A DNA stretch of 64,000 bases from contig JAKLMB010000008.1 in assembly GCA_022813625.1 (NCBI GenBank), positions 1,240,001-1,304,000 of the forward strand, written 5' to 3'. The translations under genes and the position numbers were made by a program. The notes beneath the pieces were generated by a model. It had not been told where the DNA came from. It ran no database searches and worked only from the letters and a program-made list of their open reading frames with translations. Shown here in pieces: positions 33,945 to 44,500 of the stretch. How positions within the stretch are numbered: position 1 is the stretch's first letter; each line of letters starts with the position of its first letter. This stretch comes from Aaosphaeria pasadenensis (taxonomy: Eukaryota; Ascomycota; Dothideomycetes; Pleosporales).

Positions 33945-34611
33945 TATGCTAATACCTCGTACTTCTTGCACATGACAGAAAGAGTCTCGGGGAATTCACC
34001 AGAGCCTTTCCAGCGATTTAGAAGCTCAAGATGTATCGAGAAAAGGGAGTAGTGAGAATAGTGTTAGGTAGGTACCTATAGGTAGGTGTAGGTGGGAGGT
34101 TACTAGCCAAAGGACTGGTGACGTAATTAGGGCCGTAGGTACCTATACCTACTAGCACTCTAGGTACCAAGCTAGGTACCTGGTACTTAAGGTAGTTACT
34201 CACACATTAACTAATAGCTGGAGGTACTCGTAGCCCTCACCTATCGTGCCAGCCTTGCGCATCTAATCTCCCTCTCTCTCTCCCTCCGAGAATGCGTACC
34301 TCATTATTGTGTTTTACCCCTTGTCCATACGAGATATCGTGATTCTGGTCGTGATCTTGACAAAGCCAAAGCTACGCCAAGATTGATCCTTCCCCTCCAA
34401 GAAATAATGGCAACCTTTGCCTCATTTAGGATACAAACATGGCCGAGCCTCTCTTCTCTGCCGTGACCTGTATAAGCGATCTTCCCAACTTCGCTTCACC
34501 GGAAAATCGCTAGCCGTGCCGGATCCGACTATTATAAAAGGATCTCCTTCGCCTTGCATCGAGTTCACTACTACACATAGTAAGGTTCTACCGGTATCGG
34601 GCCATGTCACC
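33945..34611. other. Divergent promoter region
   Basis: This interval lies between the kinase and tubby-like gene starts. It has a dense TAGGTACC/GGTAGGTA motif cluster at 34065-34200 and a CT run near 34270. The plus-strand frame stays open from 34417 but lacks an ATG before 34612. Confidence 0.5.
34065..34200. repeat. Cluster of TAGGTACC/GGTAGGTA motifs
   Basis: At least six copies of GGTACCTA, GTAGGTA or CTAGGTACC lie within 136 bp, the densest such cluster in the window. Confidence 0.6.
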
Positions 34612-35544
34612 ATGTCCGCGCACCCACAACCAACGCAATGGCAGCCTCCAGCATACGAGCACACAACGAAGGATATTTCAAAGCCATCCGAACCTAGCGC
34701 CAGCACAAATCTCACCTTTGTCTTGATTGGCAACCGCATATTCGCGACTGACAATCCCTCTCGGACACTATACCACATTTCCTCAGATACCTTAAGCGGC
34801 AAACACAAGGTGATAAGTATCGAAAAATGCATATACAAGATAAAGGATGTCGAGCCACCGCAGTATGAAGATATTGAAGGCGCAGTGTCACTCGATGATG
34901 ACACCAAAGGTGCGGAATCTACAACATCCAGCCCAGTGAAGTCCGAAGGAAAATTATCTTTGCTGGATGTTGGTTCTGCGTCCCCCCTCGATCATGCTCC
35001 ACGCGTGACATACCACCGCACAGAAATATATACCATCAAGAAGCCTTGGATGCAGACGATAGGTGACACCGTCGTGCTTGAAGGGGCAAGGAAGCAGTCA
35101 TTCAAATCCGCGTATCTGGTTTCGCTTCCAACGCAATCCTCATGGAGAGTTTATACAAGTAATGAGGTTTGGAACCCTGGGAAACTAGCCGACACAGTTG
35201 AGACGTGGAAAATAGAGAAGAAAAGCGGTGCATGGGCTTGGAAATCAAAGAATAAGGAGATGCTGGGCCTGGAAAACAATATTGTATCACAAACAAATGA
35301 TAACAACGAACGTAACATGAAAGTTGTTGGAAAAGTGAACGAGTGCGAGATAGATCTCCTAGTGTCATCTTGGGTCGCAAGGATTGCTTTCGAAGCGTGG
35401 AAGATGGATGAAGAGCCAATGAGCTTTTCAAAATGTACGTTTTCGATGTTTCCACATCAGGTTTTAACATGTATCTGATTTGGGGCAGTCCGACGACTAC
35501 TTTCGAATCACGGGAGTGCAAGAGCGCCAGGCATCTATGGCTGA
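34612..35544 (+). CDS. Tubby C-terminal/LURP-one-like protein (tentative)
   Basis: Two exons (34612-35434, 35489-35544) give 292 aa. The N-terminus is Pro/Gln-rich and disordered. From about residue 35 the protein reads as successive beta strands (LTFVLIGNRIFATDNPSRTLYHIS, HRTEIYTIKKPW), with an acidic Ser-rich insertion near 100-130 (DDDTKGAESTTSS). The C-terminal part has KKSGAWAWKSKNKEMLG and a hydrophobic helix DLLVSSWVARIAFEAW. That strand-rich layout ending in one helix resembles the tubby C-terminal-like/LURP-one barrel found in many fungal proteins of unknown function. This is fold-level inference. The short last exon adds FRRLLSNHGSARAPGIYG. Confidence 0.65.
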
Positions 35545-36683
35545 GGTTATGTCGAATTTCATTTCGATAGGAGCAGCAACGTTCTACCGGCTACCGGCTA
35601 TGCTGTTGATCTAATTTGCGATTCGATGTATGTTTTCAGGATCACATCAAATCTAGAAGTTGGCTTTCTCTTGTTTGCCGATAATACCTCGTTCTTCTGT
35701 TCTCTGATTGTATCTAACTGAGGTTGCACGGACTCAGTAACAGTCTCGATGGTACCATCCTCGTGCTCAGCTTCTAGCGAGTGGTCGTAAAACACCCAGT
35801 GTCAGATTTGCCTCTGGCTTTATCCTTTCCCGGGCCATCAAGCGAACCACCTGTAGATATCTACAACAGAGGTTGAGAAATGCTACAACCCAGCATACTA
35901 ATGCTGGGTATGTTTTAACATGGCTCGTAGAAGTCCTTTAGTGAAACGCGGCTGTTGGCTTGCCCAATTCGCGACATACGGGTTAGAACATTCAGGTTTC
36001 TCTGATGCTAACACACTAAAAGTACCATGGTGTATAATTACCTAAATACGCATGACTAGATATGTATTCGTTTTTATTTTAGAAGCTGTGGATTCTAGAA
36101 GTACTGTTGGCGCCGCCATGATTCAGACTTGGGAGTAGAATTAGGTAGATTGACTGGGACAAACTTTTCCGATCTCAATACAAGAAGGTTCACAAACAAC
36201 AATGGTCAATATATATGATTTCGAAGTCAATATTAGAACTAGCTTCGCTTTTACTACTGTTCAACAACTTATATCCGTGAAAGTTGTTGGGTAAAATTGG
36301 CCAATGATGCCCAAAGGGCAACGGGAACCTGGCTTTCTTTCAATTTGACTAGCATGTCATTTGTCGAGTTTTGAAGCACAGGCGACAGTTCTCTCAAGTG
36401 AGTCCGTGGTTGACTCTTCGGTGCTCGGTGCAGCGTAATGATCCATTGCTACCTAGTCATAGTGTGTAGTTGGTCACGGTTGTCCGTTCACCTACTCAAA
36501 CTTTGGCTTGGATCGTAATCTTTGTTATTCAGGAATTCAACGTCTGGCACAAAAGTTGGTCTATTCGACTATTACCATATCATCTTACACTCCGAGCCCG
36601 GTTATCATAGCCAGCTGTTTTCATTCATCTACTGCTTTGGCTTTCTACGAGCGCGTACGCCGTTCAAGCATCTATAACTACAC
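35545..36683. other. Intergenic region with one small hairpin
   Basis: No supported gene in 1.1 kb. A perfect 9-bp inverted repeat, ACCCAGCAT and ATGCTGGGT with a 4-nt loop, lies at 35888-35909. Confidence 0.5.
35888..35909. repeat. Perfect 9-bp hairpin
   Basis: Stem 35888-35896 with 35901-35909, loop ACTA. Its role is unknown; chance is possible at this length. Confidence 0.5.
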
Positions 36684-37881
36684 ATGCCTTCAAGGCGTTC
36701 AAATCCGACAATGAAATCACCTGGTCTATCACCTATGTACCCAATACAGACAGACCCGACCCGCAAACTCCGACACATCCCGATGCGACAGGAAACTTTG
36801 GACAGTGATAACTTTTGGCAGAGGCGCAAAGCCAGCGCTATACACGACTCTAATATCACGGAATCTGCCACGTACCTTCGCGAACGTTCTCAGAGTGCTA
36901 CGAGGCCGTCAAAACAATCGATAGAGCCTCTTCCAGATTGTTATACATCGCTGCCCTTCTTAAGTATTGATTACCCTATCCCATAAGCATCACTCTCCTT
37001 TCCTCGACTGGTCTAACTGAAAAAATACAGCAACTAAGGAACTATGGGATCAGCACCTGTCTAGCCCTACACGCGAGACGCAAGCTATTGTCTCTAAATT
37101 CTGCCGGACCGGCCGCGAACGCTATCTCACTACAAATCGAAAATCGCTCAATCAACGTCCGGTCAACACGTGTACCTTCGCACCGTATAACTGTGGGAGA
37201 ACAGAAGTGATCATAGAGAATAGAAGACAGAAGATTTGCCCCTTTCAAATATCCGGGCAGATTGAGCCAGTGATGCCCAATCTTGGATTCGTCGGGGAAG
37301 ACGCCAGTCTATTCAAAGACATGCAGCGCATAAAAGCTCGGCCACCAAGCTGGGTTTTGTACACAGCAGAAGAGTGCAGTGATGACGCAAGGAAATGCTC
37401 TCATTCTCTAGACACAAAGTCTCTTCCTGTAAACGATCAACCCCATCTCTACGGAGCACAATACATTGGCCCTATCGCACGCCCAGATGTTCCGTCGAAT
37501 CCACCTTTGCAACTACCGCCATCACTAGAGGGGCCCAATACACGGAACACTCTGCCCGTACCTCAAGGCCTCGGAATAAATTCGACTCCGATTTGGCAAA
37601 TATACAGCCAGAATCGTACACATGCTGCTCCTCGAATACCATTCCCGAGTCAAGCTCAGCCTACAGCCGCTCGTAGACAAGATAATAAAATTACCTTTGC
37701 GGACACACGCAGTTTCGATATCTGGCATCGATCCCAGAAACGGCAACCACGAGCCTACCATCCTAGTCTAAAATTTACACAGGCACTGAATGTTACTCAC
37801 GATACCAATGCATTAAATCCAAATGACTGTAACGTACGTGCAGAGCGAGAACACGAACGACCCACCGACGACAAGCCCTGA
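36684..37881 (+). CDS. Hypothetical disordered protein, 376 aa
   Basis: Two exons (36684-36963, 37031-37881) join in frame across a 67-nt intron with a TACAG acceptor. I recognise no domain. The protein is Arg/Ser/Pro-rich and mostly disordered, with a basic N-terminus (MPSRRSNPTMKSPG), a central cysteine-containing piece (SKFCRTGRERYL, NTCTFAPYNCGR, KICPFQ) and a Pro-rich second half (PSNPPLQLPPSLEGPN). No signal peptide. The 850-nt second exon without stops and the tidy join favour a real gene, but composition is the only other support. Confidence 0.5.
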
Positions 37882-40368
37882 TTTCTGCCGATCTTCTATG
37901 AGCATTGCGATAAAGGAGGTGTTCGGTTCAATGCCAGTTTAGCGCTGCCAGTGAATTCCCGACTCGTCGATTCTTACTTTTGTTTGTATAGTACGACTTG
38001 GTTGTCCTGTATGCCTCTGGAACGTTTGGAAGAAGGGATTACTTCATCTTAGTGCAACCAGAAAGGTCGTCAAGCCGCCCATGATGTCGCAGTGTATACA
38101 AGCTGCTCGTAGCATAACATTCAATCATGAGTGTTCTTGCAAGGGCAGGCTCAGAGGGGCTATTTTTACACTGATAGGGCAAATCCGATGGTTCTTGGAA
38201 TTTGCCACGTCTCTAGCTGCCTGTTCGGGTACCTGCTTTGCTCGTTGTTGATATGCATCCCAGCTATGCTATGTATCTTCGGTGGTAATCAGCAATACGC
38301 TCATGAATCAGTACACCCTCACACTTTTATCTCATGAAAATAATAGGATTTGCTAGCAAGTTGTTTTGATCATGTTCCTAATGTAGTAGTGCGGATGAGT
38401 ACGGACGAATAATCACCTGTTTTTATGCAACTATCCTTTTCAGGGGGGAAAGATTTAATGATTCTAGGGAGAAGGGGGGTTCACTTCAAAGCCAGTTCAT
38501 CTTCGCCGATTTTACAAAAGCAACGGGACTGGCGTAGAGAACAGACGAGGAGTGGAGTCTTTCATGGCTATATTTCAGGCATCTGTAAGAACATGGCAAT
38601 GACTCTGATGCAATCCTCGCAGACATGTCACGATGTTACATAAATCCACTTCTCTTGCACACGTGGTAACTAAGTGTCGCCAGGATTATCTTTCACTTAG
38701 GCGGACCACTAGTACGTGATAGTCGTGACTGTCCACGGGACCCATTGCGTACCACAGGTTCAAGGTTCAAGGAGTGCTCGGAATAAATATAGCGGAATCC
38801 CTCTAAGCGATCAGGAATTCATATATCGAACTGCCTCGCTATTCTGCTATTTCCTAGTGTACTCCGTACACATACCGCTATTTCAGTGTGTGTGGGTCAT
38901 AGACCTAAAGACTCCAGAGGACCGGGTCGTGACGCTGCAGCAGGAGGTGTTGACTCGCATTTCAATTGAATTGCAGAGGAAAGCGTTCCATATACGGATT
39001 CGGAAGATGGATGGTGGCAAATTAGACTTCTTCACATGCATGGTACAACTACATCAGTTTGAAATGCACAAAAAGAAAAGAATCTATCAGGCTGGCGATG
39101 GTCTGCACTTTCAGGGGGATCAATTCTAGCCGGCGCAGGTGGTGAGACCAGGTAAGCACTGATCACTTAAACACCGTCGGCATCAGCAATTACGAGGGCA
39201 TATGCAAGATGTCACAAGATCTCTGTAAACTGAAAGCGTGTAGCTGCCCAGACATCAAAGTCCCTGCATGGGGGACGAAGGCTACACGGCCATACAATTC
39301 CAGTATGCAAGAAACGAACCGTCTTCTAGATACATGGTGATTGACTTTCTTACCAGGCAAATCACAGACTGGGGCAGTACGCGAGATTGAATACTCACAA
39401 GTCAAAGAAATATAGTTATACGAATGAACAGAGCAGCTGGACTATTGAGGGAGCGAGTTCGCTCCCGAAAGATGCGAGAAAAGAAGCAACATGAATCCAT
39501 TCCGGTTGCTGCCGTCCCAGTTCGCAGCGAGATCCGATCATGTTTATCAGAAGGATCAGACAAGCACATCCTTGTGGAGATGAATGTGCATCAAATAGAA
39601 GCAGCTCGTACGGCCCCGCAAAGCTTGATCCCACAACAGGCAAGCCACTCATTGTGCATGCTAATCTTGTAATGTGGGCATTACGGATCTACTCATCAGA
39701 GAAAAATGAAATTCACAGCAATGGCTGGATCCTACCTACGTCTTTTGCCGATTATGCAGAACCGGTGGTTTTACCCAGCAACCGTATAAACTACCCACTG
39801 ATTATTTGAGAGTTCCCAATCGTTCATTTGACAGCCAGATCATCATTGTATATGTTACTCGGTAGAGCTAGTCCACTTTATTAAATTATCTCCCAGTCCT
39901 CCGGCAGACGATAACCCCGGCAAATGCCGGAGATATTTAGCAGAACGCTGAATCCCACGAAATTACTGTTCAGCTGGCAATGCTCTACGGAACTTCCGTC
40001 ACATTAGCAGTCTATGTAGAATTCTTACAGGCAACCTACACATTGATTCTGTTCTTCTATCCTTCTGCAGGTGACCATGGTAGGAAAAGAATGAACATGT
40101 CAGGTTTCCAGCTTGCATTATGACCAGAAACACCTGCCCTCTGTTCTCGGGTTTGTCATCAATTAAATGGCTGCTCAAGCCTCGCAATATATTCACTACT
40201 CAAGAGCAAATGAAGGTGCACGTACAGCAAGGCCAGTGCCCGGTAGTTAGATCTTGCAGCCGTATTGCTCCCATTCAAATAGCACCAGTGCCCGTCTATC
40301 GACAAAATTGTTGTCGCTTGATCCAGACGCTCTTATACAGCTACAATACCACACATACGACAGGCGAG
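37882..40368. other. 2.5-kb region without supported genes at the core/accessory boundary
   Basis: Open frames here (for example 38716-39129 and 39424-39672) match no family, and some lack an ATG. An 8-bp perfect palindromic hairpin, GGGAGCGA-GT-TCGCTCCC, sits at 39449-39466. Past this point the TAGGTACC motif clusters of the left half were no longer noticed. Confidence 0.45.
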
Positions 40369-40984
40369 ATGCTAACAGCTGCCCTTTTCATCCTCTCGGT
40401 CGCAGGGCTGGGTCTCTCGCAGGCGCCAGAAGGCTATCGCACTGTCTATATCACCTCGATGGTAGACACCAAATATGTTGTCGTCCCAGCTGCCCCATCC
40501 CCTCCAAAGAGTGGCAATACCGTTGTTGTGCAAACGCTCAACAACAAACCAGAACAACAGTGGTATCTCAAGGCTGATGCAAGCAAGATTCAACTGGCTG
40601 CTACGCAATTGTGCCTTGATGCAGGAGAAAAGAGTAGAGCGCCCAGTGTTAATATTACAAGGAGGCACTAATGAGTATCTACAGGTAACTGGAAGGACAT
40701 GGGAAAGATTTGGTTGAAAGATTGTTCCGATACTGTTGAAGGCCAGCAGTGGAATGTCATGGCCGATGGACGAATTGCCCTAGTCAAGTCGAGCCCTCGT
40801 AAGAAATATACAAGCGCAATTATAGATCAAGGTTAACCTTTAGACAGAGCAATGTATTGACCTCCAGTATATGAGAGCTACCCCTAACAATCCTGTTGGG
40901 CTGTATGCTTGCGCAGGACTTGGAAATACTGGAGCAAAGGATAAGGGTATTAATTGGCCACTTGTAAATGCTACTACAGTATAA
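40369..40984 (+). CDS. Small secreted ricin-B-type lectin
   Basis: Three exons (40369-40633, 40685-40798, 40848-40984) give 171 aa. The signal peptide is MLTAALFILSVAGLGLSQA. The mature protein is a single beta-trefoil: VYITSMVDTKYVVVP opens the first lobe, EQQWYLK and GQQWNVM are two Gln-x-Trp motifs of ricin-B lobes, and CLDAG and CIDLQYM give the paired cysteine strands. The C-terminus reads GLGNTGAKDKGINWPLV. It likely binds carbohydrate outside the cell. The first intron has a less common GTAGAG donor, but the join restores a NWKDMGKIWLKDC lobe. The last 40 bp of the gene are tandemly duplicated into the neighbouring AT-rich scar. Confidence 0.85.
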
Positions 40985-41020
40985 GGGTATTAATTAGCTA
41001 CTTATAAATACTACTATAGT
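40941..41020 (+). repeat. 40-bp tandem duplication with RIP-type mutations
   Basis: Copy A (40941-40980) is the 3' end of the lectin reading frame. Copy B (40981-41020) differs at five positions. All five are C-to-T before A or G-to-A after T, that is CpA/TpG to TpA. A third partial copy starts at 41021. Confidence 0.9.
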
Positions 41021-41576
41021 ATAAGGGTATAAGATTAGTTCCAAAATATATAGCTAAAAAAGTATATTATTCTTTAAATATCTTCTACTTATAGTAATAG
41101 TTACTAAAAAGAATCCTATAAGATATAATTAGTTAGGAGTTATTAGGTATAATTAAGTAAGAAGAGTAATAGGATATATTTAGTAGTAAATAAAGATAAC
41201 TCTTTGAAAGCGTAAAGATTTATATAAGTAATAGGTATATATACTATTCTATTGGCTAAATACTGATTTGAGATAAGGTTGCAAGCCTAACTAATGGCCG
41301 GCATGGACGGGAACGCAGGTGAAGTTTTAAGAAGCTACTACTTGAAAGGAATCCTCGTTGGGTTCGAGTAACAGAATAGCTTTGCACGTTTGAGATTCCC
41401 GTGAGCTTGCTTGAACCAGCCTTCGTGCTTATTGGTCCCGCTCCTCAGATGTAGTCGTTGTGAAATCTTACTTAGCAGAGCTCGTTGTGCTACCAATTGT
41501 TTTTAAAGGCACTTTCGCGTTCAATACAATACGTCGCAATCCTCCATTCAAGAAGTATTTCTCTTTGTACCTCCCT
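40985..41576. other. AT-rich RIP-like scar, then spacer
   Basis: From about 41020 to 41270 the DNA is strongly AT-rich and dominated by TA, with no open frame, as expected of RIP-mutated repeat DNA. From 41290 composition returns to normal up to the stop of the large RHS gene. Confidence 0.7.
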
Positions 41577-44500
41577 TCACCCATAGTTTACATACAACTG
41601 ATTCCTCGACAACTCATTGTTCAGTGATCCCACAGAGCCATTCGGTCCAACCATACTCGACAATGCCTTGAGTTCCCGCTCGCGATCCTGATACCAGTTT
41701 GTCGCCTTTTGCTCACCCCACTGCTTGAGTCTCTGCATGTCTCCATCAGCCTGTGCAACTGCGTACTCGGTCTTCAAACCCATTTTGGTACCACTCCAAA
41801 GTCCTTTGCCAAGCGATGGAGTTCTAGTAGCTGCCACGCTTTCTCCCTTATACCTGGCAGCTCCCCAACCACTCGCTGCGGCGCCTATCACACCACCCAT
41901 CAGTGCGGCTTTCCCTGCGCCCTCGAAGACACCGTAGTGCGTGTCGTATACGGCGTTTTCAATGACATTATGCGCCACAGTGGTGAGCAGCGAGCTTGTG
42001 GCTCCGATAAGCGCACCGCTGCCAAAACTGGCGGCCTTGCCAATTGCGTTGGTAGTCGCGGAGCTTAGAGACCAGCCTGCAGCCTGCCCGAGGCGGCCCG
42101 TTGCGCTCACTAAGCTTGCAGGCGTTGCCACGGCGCCCAGATATCCCGTCGCTCCTCCGATGGCTGCATTGACAAGCACGGTAGGTATAAAACCAGCCCA
42201 GAACTTGCCGCCTCGCTCATTCCGGTGGTCAAGTGAATACTTGATGCCTGCGATGCCGCCTGAGAATAGAGCTCCCACGCCAGCAGCAGCAAGTGGTGCT
42301 AGAGCTCCACCTGATGCTACAGTAGCGAAGATAGCGGCGCCGACCATAAGACCACCAATAATTGTACCAAAGATGGCTGATAGTGAAAATTGCCCGGTCG
42401 GATCCGTGTTATTGATAGGATCATTGTTCTCGAAAGCCATCCGGTTCAGCCCGTGGGTCTTCGCGAGCAACTTTACATCTAGGATGTCATCTGGCGATGT
42501 GAAGCGTCCCACCAAAGGATCATACCACCGAGATCCAAAGTCGAGGAGTTGGGTTGATAAGTCTAGCTTCTTCGACTCAAAAGTTGCGGTCATGTCCGCC
42601 GTTGGACCATCGGCCTGTACTGGACGGATGGTTGGAGCGCCAAAGTCGTCGTACGTGATAGTTTGAAGCAGACTTCCGTCAGAACCCCTGAACTTGTACT
42701 TCACGTTACCCTTGCTGTCAGTGAATACAGCCCTGGCAGCATCCTTCTTATTAGGCTTGTCAGAGCTACTGGGGGTGGCATCGTCCTTGGGATCTGACAT
42801 GCTGTATGTTCCGAGCAGGATGCCAGCACCAAACAGCTTGAGCGTGGTGATCTTTGAGCCATCCGCCTGGGCCCGTACGTTGTAATCCTCGCCTACCATG
42901 AGCGTAGTTCCCCCATTATTAGGTTCTTCCCTTATGACCGATTTGTCGTCAGGGCCAGAGGTGATAATTGTCTGCTCTAGAGCACTGTTTGTGTAGTTGG
43001 TAAGCACTCCGAAGGAGTTGTAGTTGAAGGTCCATGACTCCTCTGCAGTCTTTCGACTGACCATCCTTCCAGCCCGATCGTAAGCAATGTCGAAAGCGAA
43101 TTTGCCGGCCGCTGTACCCTTAACTCTGTTCGCTGAATACACAATGCTTGTGTCCGCTTTTTTGGTCAAGTTGCCCGCATTGTCGTAAGCATAAGTTTTC
43201 GCAGCCTCCTTTCCAATCTGAGAGCTCGCTAGACATTTCCCTTCGTAAGTGTACTTGGTGCCTACACCGCTGATCTCGTTCCGATTGCTAGTAAGCTGAC
43301 CAGCTCCATTATAGGCGTACGCCTCATTGACAAGGTGGTTGAGCGATCCGGTGTCAGGTATTCTCTGGTCAAGGCTGTGACTGAGCGGGTATGACTGGCG
43401 ATCATACGCGAATGTGTGCTCAAAGTGACTTTCCATGCTCGCTTCTCCGACCACGATCCTGCTCGGTTTGCCCACAGCATCCATGTATTCGAAACGACTG
43501 TCGAGCCACTTTTCTCCATGGCCTGTTGTGGATTGTTCTCGGATCAAGCTGTAAGTTAGCAGCGCTCCCATGTACTGATTCTCTTTCACCGCTTTGTTGG
43601 CATATGATTTTGTTGTTGTCTGTCCATGCCAATCGTAGGTGAAATTGGTCTCATATTCCTTTCCATCGGCGAGAACCAACGTCCGGGATCTGAGCTGACC
43701 GAGCTCATCGTACGTGAAGTTCAGTTGAGTTTCAAGAGGTTTGAGCTCCCCCTGGGGGTGAACGGTCATAGACAAAAGATAGTCTCGATCCTTGTCGTAC
43801 TCGTACATGAGAACTCGACCATCAGAGCCTATTTTGCGAAGTGGCCGTCCCTTGCTGTCTCTCTTAAACGTAATAGACTCTTCATTTGCATTCACAGTTT
43901 TGATGAGCTGGCCCATGTCATCGTATACGTAGGTCATTGCTGCAACCGATGGCTTCCCTGTGACTGTCATCTTCTGATAGATGTTGTTCGTGACACGAAG
44001 GTGGCCAAGTGAACTATACTCTCTCGTCTCTTCCGTTTCTTTAGTTGGATCGACAGCTGATACCAAGTTGCCGGCAGCATCATATCCGAATTCCGATAGC
44101 AAGTCCTTCTGATGAGTTACGGATTGCACGTGTTCCTTGCCGTCGATGGAGACGAAGCTGCGAGGCGATGTCCACAGCACAACGTCCTCACCCCTGGCGT
44201 TCGGATCATGCCAGTCTACGGTCTCTGAGACGCTTGCGCCACCCCTGGAATATTGCAAAGTCGACATCACTTTGACTGTTGGGTCGTTGTGACTCGGACG
44301 AGTCTGTCTGACAATTCGCCCGAGCCCATCAAATACAGAGATTGTGCCTTCTGTTGTCGGCTCTGGTGCGTACTCCAAGTTGTTCGCATTGTTTGGAATC
44401 GGGAAGCTTTCGAACGTGGTGTTGCCACGGGAGTCGAAAGTCCAGTATTTCCAAGAGACATGATTACTTGTGCCCTGGGACGGTTCGACTCCATCTCTAG

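Noticed and set aside
38716..39129. 137-codon plus-strand frame
   Set aside because: Starts with GTG, composition is not protein-like and there are no homologous motifs.
39424..39672. 82-codon frame with basic N-terminus and a palindromic hairpin in its DNA
   Set aside because: Too short, no family, and the palindrome is only 8 bp per arm; could be chance.
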